Origin: Symbiodinium natans
Lineage: Eukaryota; Sar; Dinophyceae; Suessiales; Symbiodiniaceae
NCBI GenBank assembly: GCA_905221605.1
Contig: CAJNDS010002226.1
Span: 350,001-390,000 of the forward strand
Direction of reading: 5' to 3'
DNA: 40,000 nt
Under the pieces are notes generated by a model. It saw nothing but the letters and a program-made list of their open reading frames with translations. It did no database searches and was not told the DNA's origin. Made by a program: the position numbers and the translations under genes. Each line of letters begins with the position of its first letter. Positions within the stretch are counted from its first letter, which is position 1. Positions 18,369 through 28,022 of the stretch are shown here, piece after piece.

Positions 18369-18492
18369 TTAGGGTTTAGGGTTTAGGGTTTAGGGTTTAG
18401 GGTTTAGGGTTTAGGGTTTAGGGTTTAGGGTTTAGGGTTTAGGGTTTAGGGTTTAGGGTTTAGGGTTTAGGTTTCAGGGCTTAGGGTTTAGG
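18369..18492 (+). repeat. Long telomere-like array (TTTAGGG)
   Basis: About 15 perfect units, decayed at the right end. Confidence 0.97.
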
Positions 18493-18664
18493 ATTCAAGC
18501 TTTTGCAGCCAGGGTTCAGGGTTGAGGGACTGATTGGGGTTTCCGGGCTTACGGGAATGTGCCTGGACGCAGCTCGCTTCCAAGGAGTTCGGGGCCCGTA
18601 AAGCAGGAAAAGCACAGTTGCTTCCAACATCAGGTCCCGTCTAGAAACGGCTAGTAGGCGCGTT

Positions 18665-18746
18665 AACCCGAAACCCGAAACCTTAAACCCGAAACCCTAC
18701 ACCCTACACCTTAAACCCCACACCCTCAACCCTAAATCCCAAACCC
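18665..18746 (-). repeat. Degenerate telomere-like array (CCCGAAA / CCCTACA)
   Basis: CCCGAAA, CCTTAAA and CCCTACA variants outnumber perfect units. Confidence 0.87.
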
Positions 18747-18792
18747 TTCAAGGGAGTAGTAGGCCCTTCCCTGACCAAACCCCCGACAGAAC

Positions 18793-18819
18793 AAACCCTA
18801 AACCCTAAACCCTAAACCC
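18793..18819 (-). repeat. Short telomere-like patch (CCCTAAA)
   Basis: Four units. Confidence 0.87.
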
Positions 18820-18919
18820 TCTGCCGGCCTCAGCTGCGACAGGGCTGCCCTTCTCCCCGTCGCTGGTGTCCCCCCCACTGGTCGACTCCTCGAAACAAGG
18901 GACGAAAGGAGGGACCCTT

Positions 18920-18977
18920 TTAGGGTTTAGGGTTTAGGGTTTAGGGTTTAGGGTTAGGGTTTAGGGTTTAGGGTTTA
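18920..18977 (+). repeat. Telomere-like array (TTTAGGG)
   Basis: Eight units with one hexamer; it runs directly into the 72-bp tandem duplication. Confidence 0.95.
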
Positions 18978-19132
18978 GGCTACTTAGGTATATAGGTAAA
19001 GGAGGGGCCCTTTCAAAGGACTTCAGGGGTTACTTGGGGGTTATTTAGGGGCTACTTAGGTATATAGGTAAAGGAGGGACCCTTATTAAGGACTTCAGGG
19101 GTTACTTGGGGGTTATTTTAGGGGCTACTTAG
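18978..19132 (+). repeat. 72-bp tandem duplication bounded by a telomere-like motif
   Basis: Unit 1 starts at 18979, unit 2 at 19051, and a partial third at 19124, each beginning GCTACTTAG. Units share TATATAGGTAAAGGAGGG, GGACTTCAGGGGTTACTTGG and GGGTTATTT. Each unit ends TTTAGGGG or TTTTAGGGG, so the repeat boundary coincides with a telomere-like heptamer. Confidence 0.9.
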
Positions 19133-19264
19133 TCACTTAGGTATGTAGGGACTGTAAGGTATTTGTACCAAGTAGCAGGCTAAGGAAACCAAAGCCCGAA
19201 AACCCTAAACTCCAAGAAATGCTCAACATACCCCTGACCATGCCCCTCAAAAGAGATTGGTCCG

Positions 19265-19434
19265 TTTTGGGGTTTAGGGTTTAGGGTTTAGGGTTTAGGG
19301 TTCAGGGTTCAGGGTTTAGGGTTTAGGGTTTAGGGTTTAGGGTTTAGGGTTTAGGGTTTAGGGTTTAGGGTTTAGGGTTTAGGGTTTAGGGTTTAGGGTT
19401 TAGGGTTTAGGGTTTTAGGGTTTTAGGGTTTAGG
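19265..19434 (+). repeat. Long telomere-like array (TTTAGGG)
   Basis: About 24 units, most perfect, with two TTCAGGG and two TTTTAGGG. Confidence 0.97.
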
Positions 19435-19701
19435 GAAATTCCTGGCTTCTATGCTCCGTTCACAGGTTAAGGGGTATGGGTTTGGGGAACGCTGGATTCT
19501 TCTTAGATAAACCCGAAGCCCCAGAATTGGAGGAACTAGGGCTCAAGCATGAGCAGCCGAAGATCATAGGCACGAAGCAAGAATAAGGAAACCCTACACT
19601 CTAAACTCAACCCTAAAGCCGAGAAGAAATCTAAACCGCGCACGGCCCTGTTCCAAGCTATCAGGCTACCTTGGTTTCGGCCGCCTTCGTCCTGGTACCA
19701 T

Positions 19702-19862
19702 GGGGGTTTACATTCTTAGGGGCTACGTTATCGGGGTCCTTATTCTGAGGGGATCCCTACTATTTGGGGATCTATTCAACCCTAAACCCTAAACCCTAAA
19801 CCCTAAACCCTAAACCCTAAACCCTAAACCCTAAACCCTAAACCCTATGTTCGTAAACCCCC
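19702..19862. mobile_element. MITE family A, copy 3, carrying a telomeric array
   Basis: Ends GGGGGTTTACATT on the left and, as complement, GGGGGTTTACGAACATAGGG on the right. Read from the right, it aligns with copies 1 and 2 except that a telomeric array (19778-19846) replaces about 8 bp (GACCCTCA in copy 2) directly after TAGGG. Without the array the element would be about 100 bp, the length of the other copies. The right end runs into a C14 tract (19858-19871). Confidence 0.75.
19778..19846 (-). repeat. Telomere-like array inside MITE A copy 3
   Basis: About ten perfect CCCTAAA units. Confidence 0.97.
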
Positions 19863-19922
19863 CCCCCCCCCACACATCTGTCCTCGGAGATCTGGCTCTC
19901 CTGAAGGGCAGCCTGGGTGGAT

Positions 19923-20056
19923 CTACTGGGAGGTTCATGAGCACCTGTAAGTAGGGTTCTAAGTAAACTAATGAGGGGTATAAGTAGGGTTCGAAGTAGG
20001 GGTATAAGTAGGGTTCTAAGTACCCTAAAGAGGGGTATAATCCGAGTAGGATCTTG
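19923..20056. mobile_element. MITE family B, copy 2 (one end only)
   Basis: The left end CTACTGGGAGGTTCATGAGC matches the B terminus. It is followed by repeated GTATAAGTAGGGTTCTAAGTA units. No inverted right end is found. It begins about 50 bp from MITE A copy 3. Confidence 0.5.
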
Positions 20057-20236
20057 AGTGCGTGACGTGCGTAAGTGTACGACGCCATTGCCCGTTTCAG
20101 ATCCTCGAATTACGTCACCGCGCTTTGCACGCGGCGAGATATCCGGTCCCAACGAGAAGCGACGAACTCCGTCGCCGCGGCCTCCAGAAAAGCTTCGAAA
20201 ATGCCTTGAAAAGCCAAAACGCTCCGAAAGGCGCCC

Positions 20237-20352
20237 TATACCCTAAACCCTAAATCCCTAAACCTCTAAATCCCTAAATCCCTAAATCCCTAAATCCCTA
20301 AATCCCTAAGTCCCTAAACCCCTAAATCCGTAAATCCTTAAATCCCTAAACC
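20237..20352 (-). repeat. Variant array (AATCCCTA, 8-mer)
   Basis: About 12 units of AATCCCTA, i.e. TTTAGGGA... with one added base, next to CCCTAAA units. Confidence 0.94.
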
Positions 20353-20432
20353 GGGAGGCCTTGGCCAGCAGGTCCTTCCCGCGGAGGCTCATCGTCACCC
20401 AGCCCTGCGAAGTCGAGCGTGAGGCTTCCGGG

Positions 20433-20554
20433 GGCTTAAGGACCCCCAAAAAGTAAAAAATAAAAAATAAAAATAAAAAAATAAAAAACATCTTTACTTA
20501 TAAGGGCAATATAGGGATTGTCATTTCTCATTTTGGAGGTTCTTAAGCAAATAG
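20433..20554. mobile_element. MITE family E, copy 2, with A-rich interior
   Basis: Left end GGCTTAAGGACCCCCAAAAAGTA; complement of right end CTATTTGCTTAAGAACCTCC. The right half matches copy 3 (CAATCCCTATAW then TTGCCYTTATAAG). The interior has expanded into an (AAAAAT)-like microsatellite at about 20453-20487. Confidence 0.65.
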
Positions 20555-21162
20555 TAATCTTATGATAGACCACAAAATACGATGACCCTTTTATTTAGAG
20601 GAACGTCCCACATCCTAGGAGACCTTCCTCCCAATTCAAAACAAGAAAAAAGCTACAGGAACCCTAAGCCCGAAAAGAGTTACGTTTTGGCAATGAGTGC
20701 CAGATTGAGTCTTGACTAGGTTGTCATTTGTGAATGATTGCTCTTCCTGGGGAGCGTGCGAGGTGCACTGAAGATTTGAAACTCGGAGACCAAGAACATA
20801 GCAGAAGCAGATGGAGGAGATAAGGTTCAAGCATACGAGATCTGTCACCTACAACAGCTTTAGCCTTCGGCTTTTAAGCAGACTCGCGCTCACAACTGTA
20901 GACCGGGACAGGACGCCATTGGGATGATGCCCCACAGAGCAGCCTCCCTAGAAGTGACCCATAGCCACGATAGTAATTCCGGGAGACTGTTAGTATAAGC
21001 GGAGGCATTCTAGCTCTAAGCCCCCAAAAAACCCTAAGCCTTCTTACTCAAAGGGCGAAGAACCTAGTTCATCCAAAAGCCCTCCACCCCAAACCCGCAT
21101 CCTCACTCAAGAAGCCCACCTCCACTGACAACTTTGGGCGCTCAGGTTCAGGCTTTCGGGCC
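20555..21162. other. Low-copy stretch with a possible D fragment
   Basis: 20984-21013 (AGACTGTTAGTATAAGCGG then AGGCATTC) resembles the right end of MITE D with several mismatches. No gene recognised; frames are short. Confidence 0.45.
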
Positions 21163-21312
21163 TAGGGTTCAGGCTTTCGGGCCTAGGGTTAGGGTTTCGG
21201 GTTTAGGGTTTAGGGTTTAGGGTTTAGGGTTTAGGGTTTAGGGTTTAGGGTTTAGGGTTTAGGGTTTAGGGTTTAGGGTTTAGGGTTTAGGGTTTAGGGT
21301 TTAGGGTTTAGA
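21163..21312 (+). repeat. Long near-perfect telomere-like array (TTTAGGG)
   Basis: About 16 perfect units after a duplicated 27-bp start unit (TTCAGGCTTTCGGGCCTAGG, twice near 21142-21188). Confidence 0.97.
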
Positions 21313-21500
21313 TGCAAAACCGAAAGTCGATGTTAACACTGCCAACCCTCAGCCCCCCCCAAAACCAACCGCTGCCTCAACAGCCGCCCCAACAGACCGA
21401 AAGTCCAATGTGGGCTTGGAGCTTCTCAAGGTGCCACTTACCGTTCAACCATCGATTTCTAACCAGCTTCTATCGCTGAGCAGAAGGGTAAACCTAAACG

Positions 21501-21690
21501 ACCCTTAACACTACAAACGCTAAACCCGAAAAACCCGAGAAACCCTGAAAAAACCCTAAAAACCCTATAAAACCCCTAAGAACCCCGTAAAAGCCCTAAG
21601 AACCCTACGAACCCCAAAAGCCCTAAAACACCAAAAAACCCCAACAACCCTACTAACCCTTAACCTGAAGCCCTACAATCCCTGCACCCT
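21501..21690 (-). repeat. Very degenerate A-rich telomere-like tract
   Basis: AACCCTAAAAACC-like units with many indels, recognisable mainly by spacing. Confidence 0.75.
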
Positions 21691-21787
21691 GGCCCGGTTT
21701 TGGGGGTTGAGCGCCTCTTTCGGCCCCGTGCCCTGGACAAGCTCATAGCGGATGCGCCCATTATGTGACTCCAATGCTCTCACCTCG

Positions 21788-21926
21788 GTTTAGGGTTTGG
21801 GGCTTAGGGCTTAGGGTTTAGGGTTTAGGGGTTGGGGTTTAGGGTTTGAGGTTTGGGGTTTGGGGTTTGGGGCTCAGGGCTTAAGGTTTAGGGTCAGGGG
21901 TTTGGGCTTTGGGGTTAGGGTTTAGG
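21788..21926 (+). repeat. Degenerate telomere-like array
   Basis: CTTAGGG and TTTGGGG variants are frequent. Confidence 0.9.
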
Positions 21927-22020
21927 ACCCCGAACAGTGTAAGGCTTCAAAGGGCATCTGGGGGCTTAGAGGGGTAGAGGGGCTTGGGGTTGAGGACCTA
22001 TAACGCTTTCAGGTGCCAAA

Positions 22021-22104
22021 CCCTCTAAACCCTCAACCCCAGAACCCCTAGCCCCCTAGCCAAGAAAAGGTTTGGGAGGAGTGGCAAGGGGGGGGGGGGG
22101 GGGG
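22021..22104. repeat. Decayed CCCTAAA patch and G17 run
   Basis: CCCTCTAAA-like units at 22021-22056; G17 at 22088-22104. Confidence 0.8.
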
Positions 22105-22174
22105 ATTGAAGGCGTTGTTGTGTCCCGCTGCCGCCGCTGCCGCGGCGGCAAGCAGTTTTGTGCTCTCCGCCCGG

Positions 22175-22430
22175 GGTTTAGGGTTTAGGGTTTAGGGTTT
22201 AGGGTTTAGGGTTTAGGGTTTGGGGTTTAGGGTTTAGGGTTTAGGGTTTTGGGTTTTGGGTTTAAGGGTTAAGAGGTTAAGGGGTTAGGGGTTTAGGGGT
22301 TTAGGGGTTTAGGGGTTTAGGGGTTTAGGGTTTACGGTTTAGGGTTTACGGTTTAGGGTTTAGGGTTTAGGGTTTAGGGCTTAGGGTTTAGGGTTTGGGG
22401 TTTGGGGTTTGGGGTTTGGGGTTTAGGGTA
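22175..22430 (+). repeat. Long compound telomere-like array
   Basis: TTTAGGG units, then an 8-mer block TTTAGGGG (about 22286-22328, six units), then TTTAGGG with TTTACGG, ending in four TTTGGGG units. Confidence 0.96.
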
Positions 22431-22557
22431 CCTGCTGGGTTTCGGAACGACCGGCGTCCGCGAAGGCATTGCACCCCGCCGACGCACCTTGCAGCCGTTC
22501 GCCGTTTTCGAGGAGCCCGACGTGAGGAACTCCAGATTGATCATTCCTGCTTTCCTG

Positions 22558-22686
22558 TACTTGGAGGTTCATGGCACTTATTAACCAATTATAGCTGTAC
22601 CTATAACCCACTTATAAGCCCCTTAAGTGCCCGAATAAGGTTATAAGTACAGTTATAAGTTTATAAGTACCATGAACCTCCAAGTA
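22558..22686. mobile_element. MITE family B, copy 3 (complete)
   Basis: CTTGGAGGTTCATGG at the left and its perfect complement at the right, extended by a GYACTTAT match. The interior is also self-complementary (TTATAA, CTTATAAG, GTACAG motifs), so the single strand could fold almost entirely. TA flanks both sides (22558-22559, 22685-22686). The TA duplication and size recall Tc1/mariner-derived MITEs, but the end sequence is not one that I recognise. Confidence 0.8.
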
Positions 22687-22821
22687 GTAGTCCGGCGGGG
22701 AGCCGCCCAGAAACTTCAGAGTCAAGTCAAGATCGGCCTGGGTCCCTTGATCTCCACGAGAGCAACGCTGCGATCCAGAGAGGGTGGTGACGATGGATGG
22801 TGGCATTTGTGCCGGCCTGGG

Positions 22822-22866
22822 TTTAGGATTTAGGGCTTAGGGTTTAGGGTTTAGGGTTTAGGGTTC
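22822..22866 (+). repeat. Short telomere-like array (TTTAGGG)
   Basis: Six units. Confidence 0.92.
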
Positions 22867-23050
22867 AGCATCTCCAGTTCAAGCATTCACGAGTCAAGCT
22901 CGCTGGATACCCACCCACCCTTTGGATCCCATAGCATTAGGAAAATATTTTCGTTTTTAACGGACCCCAAGCTCGAAATCTAATCTAAGGCCCACAATAG
23001 GCCCTTTATGCTCTTCGGGCCCTAAACCCTACGGTTTAGAAGCCCCTATC

Positions 23051-24108
23051 GGTGAAGGCTCGTTTTGGCCAAAAATCCAGAAAACGAGAGCCCACCCAGA
23101 ACCGTCGATTTCAGTACTAAAAAGCGCATTCTTAACTGGGACCTGGGCCGATGGGTGTTTTTGGAAACTTTCCCTCTCAAGGGGGGTCGGGGTTTGAGGC
23201 AAAGGGGGGTCATCGAAGACTATTTTGCCTTTAAAATTGAAAAATGCGACCCCCCTTGACCAAAACTAGGCTGTGAAAAGGTCACGGGGCAGTCCTTCAT
23301 GAGAACTGAGGGAAAAAATCCTGCAACACCCTGAAAAACTTAAAAAACACTGAAAAATTCTGAAAAACCTTGAAAAACCTTGAAAAACCTGAAATTCTGA
23401 AACCGGTGAAGGCTCGGTTTGGTCAAATCCAGAAAACGAGAACCCACCCAGAAGCGTCGATTTCAGTACTAAAAAATCGCATTTTTAACTGGGGCCAGGC
23501 TGATCGTGCCCCCCTCATTTGGGGTGTTTTTGGAGGCAAACTTTTCCTCTCAAGGGGGGGCCGGAGTTTGAGGTAGGGGGGGTCTCCGAAGACTATTTTG
23601 CTTTTGAAATTGAAAAATGCGACCCCCCCTTGACCAAAACTAGGCTGTGAAAAAGGTCGTGGGGGCGGTCCTTCATCAGAACTGAAGGAAAAACTCCTGA
23701 AAACACCTTGAAAAACATTAAAAGACCTTAAAAAAACATTGAAAAATTCTGAAAAACCTTGAAAAACCTTGAAAAGCTTGAAATTGAAGGCTCGGTTTGG
23801 TCAAAAATCCAAAAATCCAGAACGAGAGCCCACCCAGAACCGTCGATTTCAGTACTAAAAAATCGCATTTTTAACTGGGACCCGGGCCGATCCTGCGGTC
23901 CAGGGGGGGTCGGAGTTTGAGGTAAGGGGGGTCTCCGAAGACTATTTTGCCTTTAAAACTAAAAAATGCGGCCCCCCCTTGACCACGCGGGGGCGGCCCT
24001 TCATCAGAATTGAGCGTTAAAAACCCTGAGACATCCTGAAAAACATTGAAAAACCTCGAAAAAACACTGAAAAACTCTGAAAAACCTTGAAAAACCTTGA
24101 ACAAACTC
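23051..24108. repeat. Threefold tandem repeat, unit about 355-380 bp
   Basis: Units start at 23051, 23405 and about 23783. Each carries, in order, GGCTCGKTTTGG, a CCAGAA..GAGARCCCACCCAG block, CGTCGATTTCAGTACTAAA, TTAACTGGG, GGGGGTCGG or GGCCGG with TTTGAGG, CCGAAGACTATTTTGC, a GCGRCCCCCC patch, and a tail of TGAAAAACCTTGAAAAA repeats. Unit 3 is shorter. Short frames inside are not conserved in all three. Function unknown; it is the largest local tandem repeat in the window. Confidence 0.9.
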
Positions 24109-24378
24109 GGGGAAAAGGAAAATCACCATTGCCCACTTTTGAAGCCAAAACTCACCGTTGCCCACTTTTGAATTAGGGTTTAAATTCATTATGGTAGAGA
24201 GGTTTAGGGTTTTTAGGTTCACCGGCTGGCGTTACGGGTACTTGAAACTCTCACAGCCCCCGAGGCCGGGCGACTTGTCGTCCCTAAACCCTAGAACGCT
24301 CACACAACCCCCAAGCCCTATACCCTGAACCCGCATGCCTAAACCCTCGACCCAATAAAGCCTCGCAACCCAACTCTC

Positions 24379-24509
24379 CAGCCCTAAACCCTAAACCCTC
24401 CTAAACCCTAAACCATAAACCCTAAACCCTAAACCCTAATCCCTAAACTCTAAACCCTAAACCCAAAACCCCAAACCCCAAACCTTATAAACCCTAAACC
24501 CTAACCCCT
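24379..24509 (-). repeat. Telomere-like array (CCCTAAA)
   Basis: About 18 units, moderately decayed. Confidence 0.94.
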
Positions 24510-24525
24510 GCATTTTGCTCCAAAA

Positions 24526-24921
24526 GGGCCAGGAAAGCCCCAGCAAGCCCCAGCAAGCCCCAGCAAGCCCCCAGAGACCCCAAGAGCCACTAAAAGGCTT
24601 CAAAAGTTTCCCTGACCTTCAAATAAATAAGGGCCTCTACGGGCCCTGACACGCCGAAGGCCCGAAAAGGGCCGAGGCTACGCCCCTTCCCCAGCTTAAA
24701 ACCCTAACACCGCAACTTTCAAAACATCAAAGCGGCCAGGAAAGCCCCCAGGAAGCCCCCAAAAGCCACCAAAAAGGCCTGAGGCCCTTAAAGAAGGGGA
24801 ATCCAGGAGCCGGCACAAAGGGTTTCCCTGACCTTCAAATAAAAAAGGGACACGCCCAAGGCCCGAAAAGGGCCGAGGCTGCCCCCAACCCCAGCTTAAA
24901 CCCTAACACCGCAACTTTAAA
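24526..24921. repeat. Twofold tandem repeat, unit about 200 bp
   Basis: Both halves share GGCCAGGAAAGCCCC, TTTCCCTGACCTTCAAATAA, AAGGCCCGAAAAGGGCCGAG and CCCTAACACCGCAACTTT. The first half also has CCCCAGCAAG three times in tandem (near 24537-24566). Confidence 0.85.
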
Positions 24922-25074
24922 AACATAACAAGCAAGCATCGGGGCACAAGAAAAGAAATTCCATAAACCCTAAACCCTAATAAAGTATAGTGTGGGTGGC
25001 CGGGGTGGGTTGACGGGCAACGCGAGCGCGCGGCCCGGGGTGCTTCACACCCGAGCGCGCGCCCTCCCCTGACA

Positions 25075-25250
25075 CACCCTAAACCCTAAACCCTAAACCC
25101 TAAACCCTAAACCCTAAACCCTAGACCCTAAACCCTAAACCCTAAACCCTAAACCCTAACCCTAAACCCTAAACCCTAAACCCTAAACCCTAAACCCTAA
25201 ACCTTAAACCCTAAACCCTAAACCCTAAACCCTAAACCCAACCCTACAAA
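25075..25250 (-). repeat. Long near-perfect telomere-like array (CCCTAAA)
   Basis: About 25 units with few changes. Confidence 0.97.
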
Positions 25251-25381
25251 CCCTTCAAGTCACTTCAGACCCCCGGGATGCCCGGCCGTCGCTCCGGTGG
25301 CCAGACGCTGTGGGGCGGAGTCCGAGCCCAGCTCGCGGTCGGTGCGCACAAGAATGCCGCCTGCTTGGGAGGGTATGAGCA

Positions 25382-25517
25382 GGGTTTAGGGTCTAGGGTC
25401 TAGGGTTTAGGGTTTAGGGTTTAGGGTTTAGGGTTTAGGGTTTAGGGTTTAGGGTTTAGGGTTTAGGGTTTAGGGTTTAGGGTTTAGGGTTTAGGGTTTA
25501 GGGTTTAGGGTTAGGGC
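25382..25517 (+). repeat. Long near-perfect telomere-like array (TTTAGGG)
   Basis: About 19 units after two TCTAGGG. It points away from the previous array across about 130 bp of GC-rich DNA. Confidence 0.97.
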
Positions 25518-25964
25518 TTCAGGAGATTTAGGTTTGGGAGTGCGTCTACTGAGGCTGGAGCGAGATGTTGTTGGTTCTGGGGAGGAGATAGCCCAACCTC
25601 TGCGCCCTGAAAGTCGGAATTAGGACCTTTTTGTGCAAGCCAGGGCCTGAGAGTCTGAGGGTTTGGGACTTAAGGTTGTAGAGTCTAGGACTAGCCTCAA
25701 AAGTAGTGCTTCATCAACATTGTGAGGTAGGCACCCCAGGTACTCACTGTACCTGCTTTGAGCTTCTGCATCTGGGAACGAGGCGGGGCCGTGCGGGCCC
25801 AGTTTGGGTCAACTTACTTAAGCTCGGAGGTTTGGAGATATTTTGGAGGCGAGGCTTTGTGTGCTGCCTGCTTGTTTGGACAAATATCTTTGTACTTGAA
25901 GATGTGGGTTGGGGAGATTCCCCTGAATATTCGGGAACTGTTAAGGCTTTAGGGACCTGCTCAT
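25518..25964. other. Array-free stretch, no gene recognised
   Basis: A frame at 25706-26080 has no ATG start and runs into MITE E copy 3; its product resembles nothing that I know. Confidence 0.45.
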
Positions 25965-26072
25965 CTACTAAGTGCTTAAAAACCCCCAGAAAATGGAATA
26001 ACAATCCCTATAATTGCCTTTATAAGGAGGATTTATCTATTATACTTTGGGGGGTTCTTAAGCAATTCGTAG
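25965..26072. mobile_element. MITE family E, copy 3 (complete, with target duplication)
   Basis: Left end CTACTAAGTGCTTAAAAACC; complement of right end CTACGAATTGCTTAAGAACC, 16 of 20 matches. A perfect 4-bp repeat TCAT flanks it (25961-25964, 26073-26076). It shares AACAATCCCTATAATTGCC with the other E copies allowing small changes. Confidence 0.75.
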
Positions 26073-27137
26073 TCATGTAAGTCCCTATCGACCACCCAGG
26101 TTCCACCTTTGTCGGCGCCGCCGACGACAGTCCACAAACCCAGGTCACCTCAGCTCGCCCATCTCAAAATTCACTATATGTGGTGGCATATACATATGCA
26201 TTTACACATGCATAAGTGTGTATGTATATATGTATATATATGCATCGTATTTGTGTATATATATATACATACATACATACATATTACGGCTTTTCGGATT
26301 GCGGGGCTCGAAGAACTCTGCTGTGGGAAGCCCTACTGACTTTTCATAGTTACCTGAATTCTCCCGGCCCCGGCCGTGCGCATCAGAGGTTCCCATTTAA
26401 ACCCCCCTGTTTCCCCACAAAGAACCACTGGTGACAAGAATTGTTTGGGATTCTCTGTAGGACCCCCGAGAAGTGATAGGAGTCTCCTGGTTCGAGGTTA
26501 TAGCACAGCTTAGCTTTCAAGTACCGTCACAAAGATACAGCACTGAATCCCCATAGTTGGGGTGCTTACAACCCACTTATGACTTCCGCAGAGCCTTCAA
26601 GCTCTCAATGACCTCCTTCCCCCTACTTCGCTCGCAAACATGAGACGAGCGCTGCAGCCTGCAGTACATCTTACACTCCAAAACACCAAAAATCCCAGCC
26701 CGACTTCTGCGCAACTCAGCCCTGCCGACCAACACCTAAATTCGGATCCTCGGGCCGGATTATGGCCACTTCTCTTGTGGAAAGCACCACTACCAAGGCC
26801 GGCTTCTACCCCTTTCAAACCATCTCATAACGTGTAAACCTCGAGACCAACGCCAGCTAGTGGCTGGGACCCTAGACCCCGAAGCCCCAGGCCCTAAAGC
26901 CTAGGTGGAACACTGGGTCAACCGGCCCATCTTCCCGAACTGCCGCGGAGCTGTGGCCGATGACACTCAACTTGAGCCAGTCGAGCTCGTCGCACATCAA
27001 GTGGATAGGGGATTGGGGGAGTTAGGGGCTGAGGGCTTAGGTGTGTGAGGCAAGCTGAGATGTTCGTGATTTTGTTTTTGGGTTTGTCGAACCCTCACCA
27101 TGACCTGCTCAATCCCTCTGCTCTGCAATTAAGAATT
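26073..27137. other. Array-free stretch with TA/CATA microsatellite
   Basis: ATAC/TATG microsatellite at about 26180-26284. The rest is unremarkable; overlapping frames at 26597-26837 are on both strands and unrecognised. Confidence 0.5.
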
Positions 27138-27238
27138 GGGTGGCTGTCAAAATTATGATCCCTTTTGGGGTACCCTAAATATTAGGTGCCGTATTATACT
27201 AGGGATCCAAAAAGGGACCATAATTTTGACAACCACCC
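27138..27238. mobile_element. MITE family H, single copy
   Basis: Inverted ends GGGTGGCTGTCAAAATTATG and the complement of the right end GGGTGGTTGTCAAAATTATG match 19 of 20, followed by RTCCCTTTT on both. Total about 101 bp. No target duplication is evident. Confidence 0.75.
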
Positions 27239-27608
27239 ACATGAAGTATACCGTCAAGGGGTGGGGTTGCATTTCTGGGAGAAAAAGGTGCCTCAACTCA
27301 ACTTAAGAAATGCAGGGCACCCTGACCTGGAATTGCCGCTTAGCTATCCAGCGGTGTCACTGTATCATCCCTGCTTGCTTATTAACTTAGACTCATAAGA
27401 GATAAGCGTGAATGAGGGCACTACTGGGCGTCCTAGCACGTCGCGTCTGCGAAACCCTAGCACAAGAAATCAGGGGCTTACTTTCATCAGGGAATCCACC
27501 AGCCACGCTCAAAGTAAAATCCTAGCACAAGAAACAGAAGAGTGGCCTTCTACTAACAAAAAGTAACAACCCAAGCCCTTCCCCCTAAAGCCCTATAGAC
27601 ACCATGAG
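27239..27608. other. Low-copy stretch, no gene recognised
   Basis: Contains CCTAGCACAAGAAA twice (near 27466 and 27521). No other structure. Confidence 0.4.
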
Positions 27609-27696
27609 TTGGGATGTTCCCCTTATCCTACAGTCCTTAGTAAGGATTCTGGTACCCCCTATCATAGGACTGTTAGTATAAGGGGGAACATCCCAA
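27609..27696. mobile_element. MITE family D, complete copy with target duplication
   Basis: TTGGGATGTTCCCC at the left is complementary to GGGGAACATCCCAA at the right, and the match continues through CTTAT, CTA and CAGTCCT with small indels. The direct repeat ACCATGAG (27601-27608 and 27697-27704; 9 bp if the next T is included) is a clear target duplication. An 8-9 bp duplication fits hAT-, Mutator- or Merlin-type elements; the ends do not decide. Confidence 0.85.
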
Positions 27697-27890
27697 ACCA
27701 TGAGTGATGAGACCGTTGGAGTCCGCATTCTCGTCTTGTCTTGGGCTTGAGGGCTTCCTGAGATTCACTTCTTAGAAGCCATTGTGTGCACCGCAGCGGG
27801 TTCGGATTTGGGGGGCTTCAGTGCCGGGTCCTTACCCACCCTTAGGAACCGTAGCAACAGCGACGAGACTTCAGGGAATCTGGAAGCTCT

Positions 27891-28022
27891 AAGTTATATG
27901 AAGTAGGGTACATATTTCTTGTACCCCCAAAAGGACACCCAGTATACACTCACCAATATGAAAAGGGAACCTTATATACACTCACCAAGAACAGTAATAT
28001 ATACCCTGCTTCATATAAGTTG
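27891..28022. mobile_element. MITE family I, single copy
   Basis: Left end AAGTTATATGAAGTAGGGTA; complement of right end AACTTATATGAAGCAGGGTA (18 of 20), continuing YATATT. Inside, TATACACTCACCAA occurs twice as a direct repeat about 31 bp apart. No clear target duplication. Confidence 0.72.

Noticed and set aside
25706-26080. 124-codon plus-strand frame
   Set aside because: Lacks an ATG start, ends within MITE E copy 3, and resembles no known protein.
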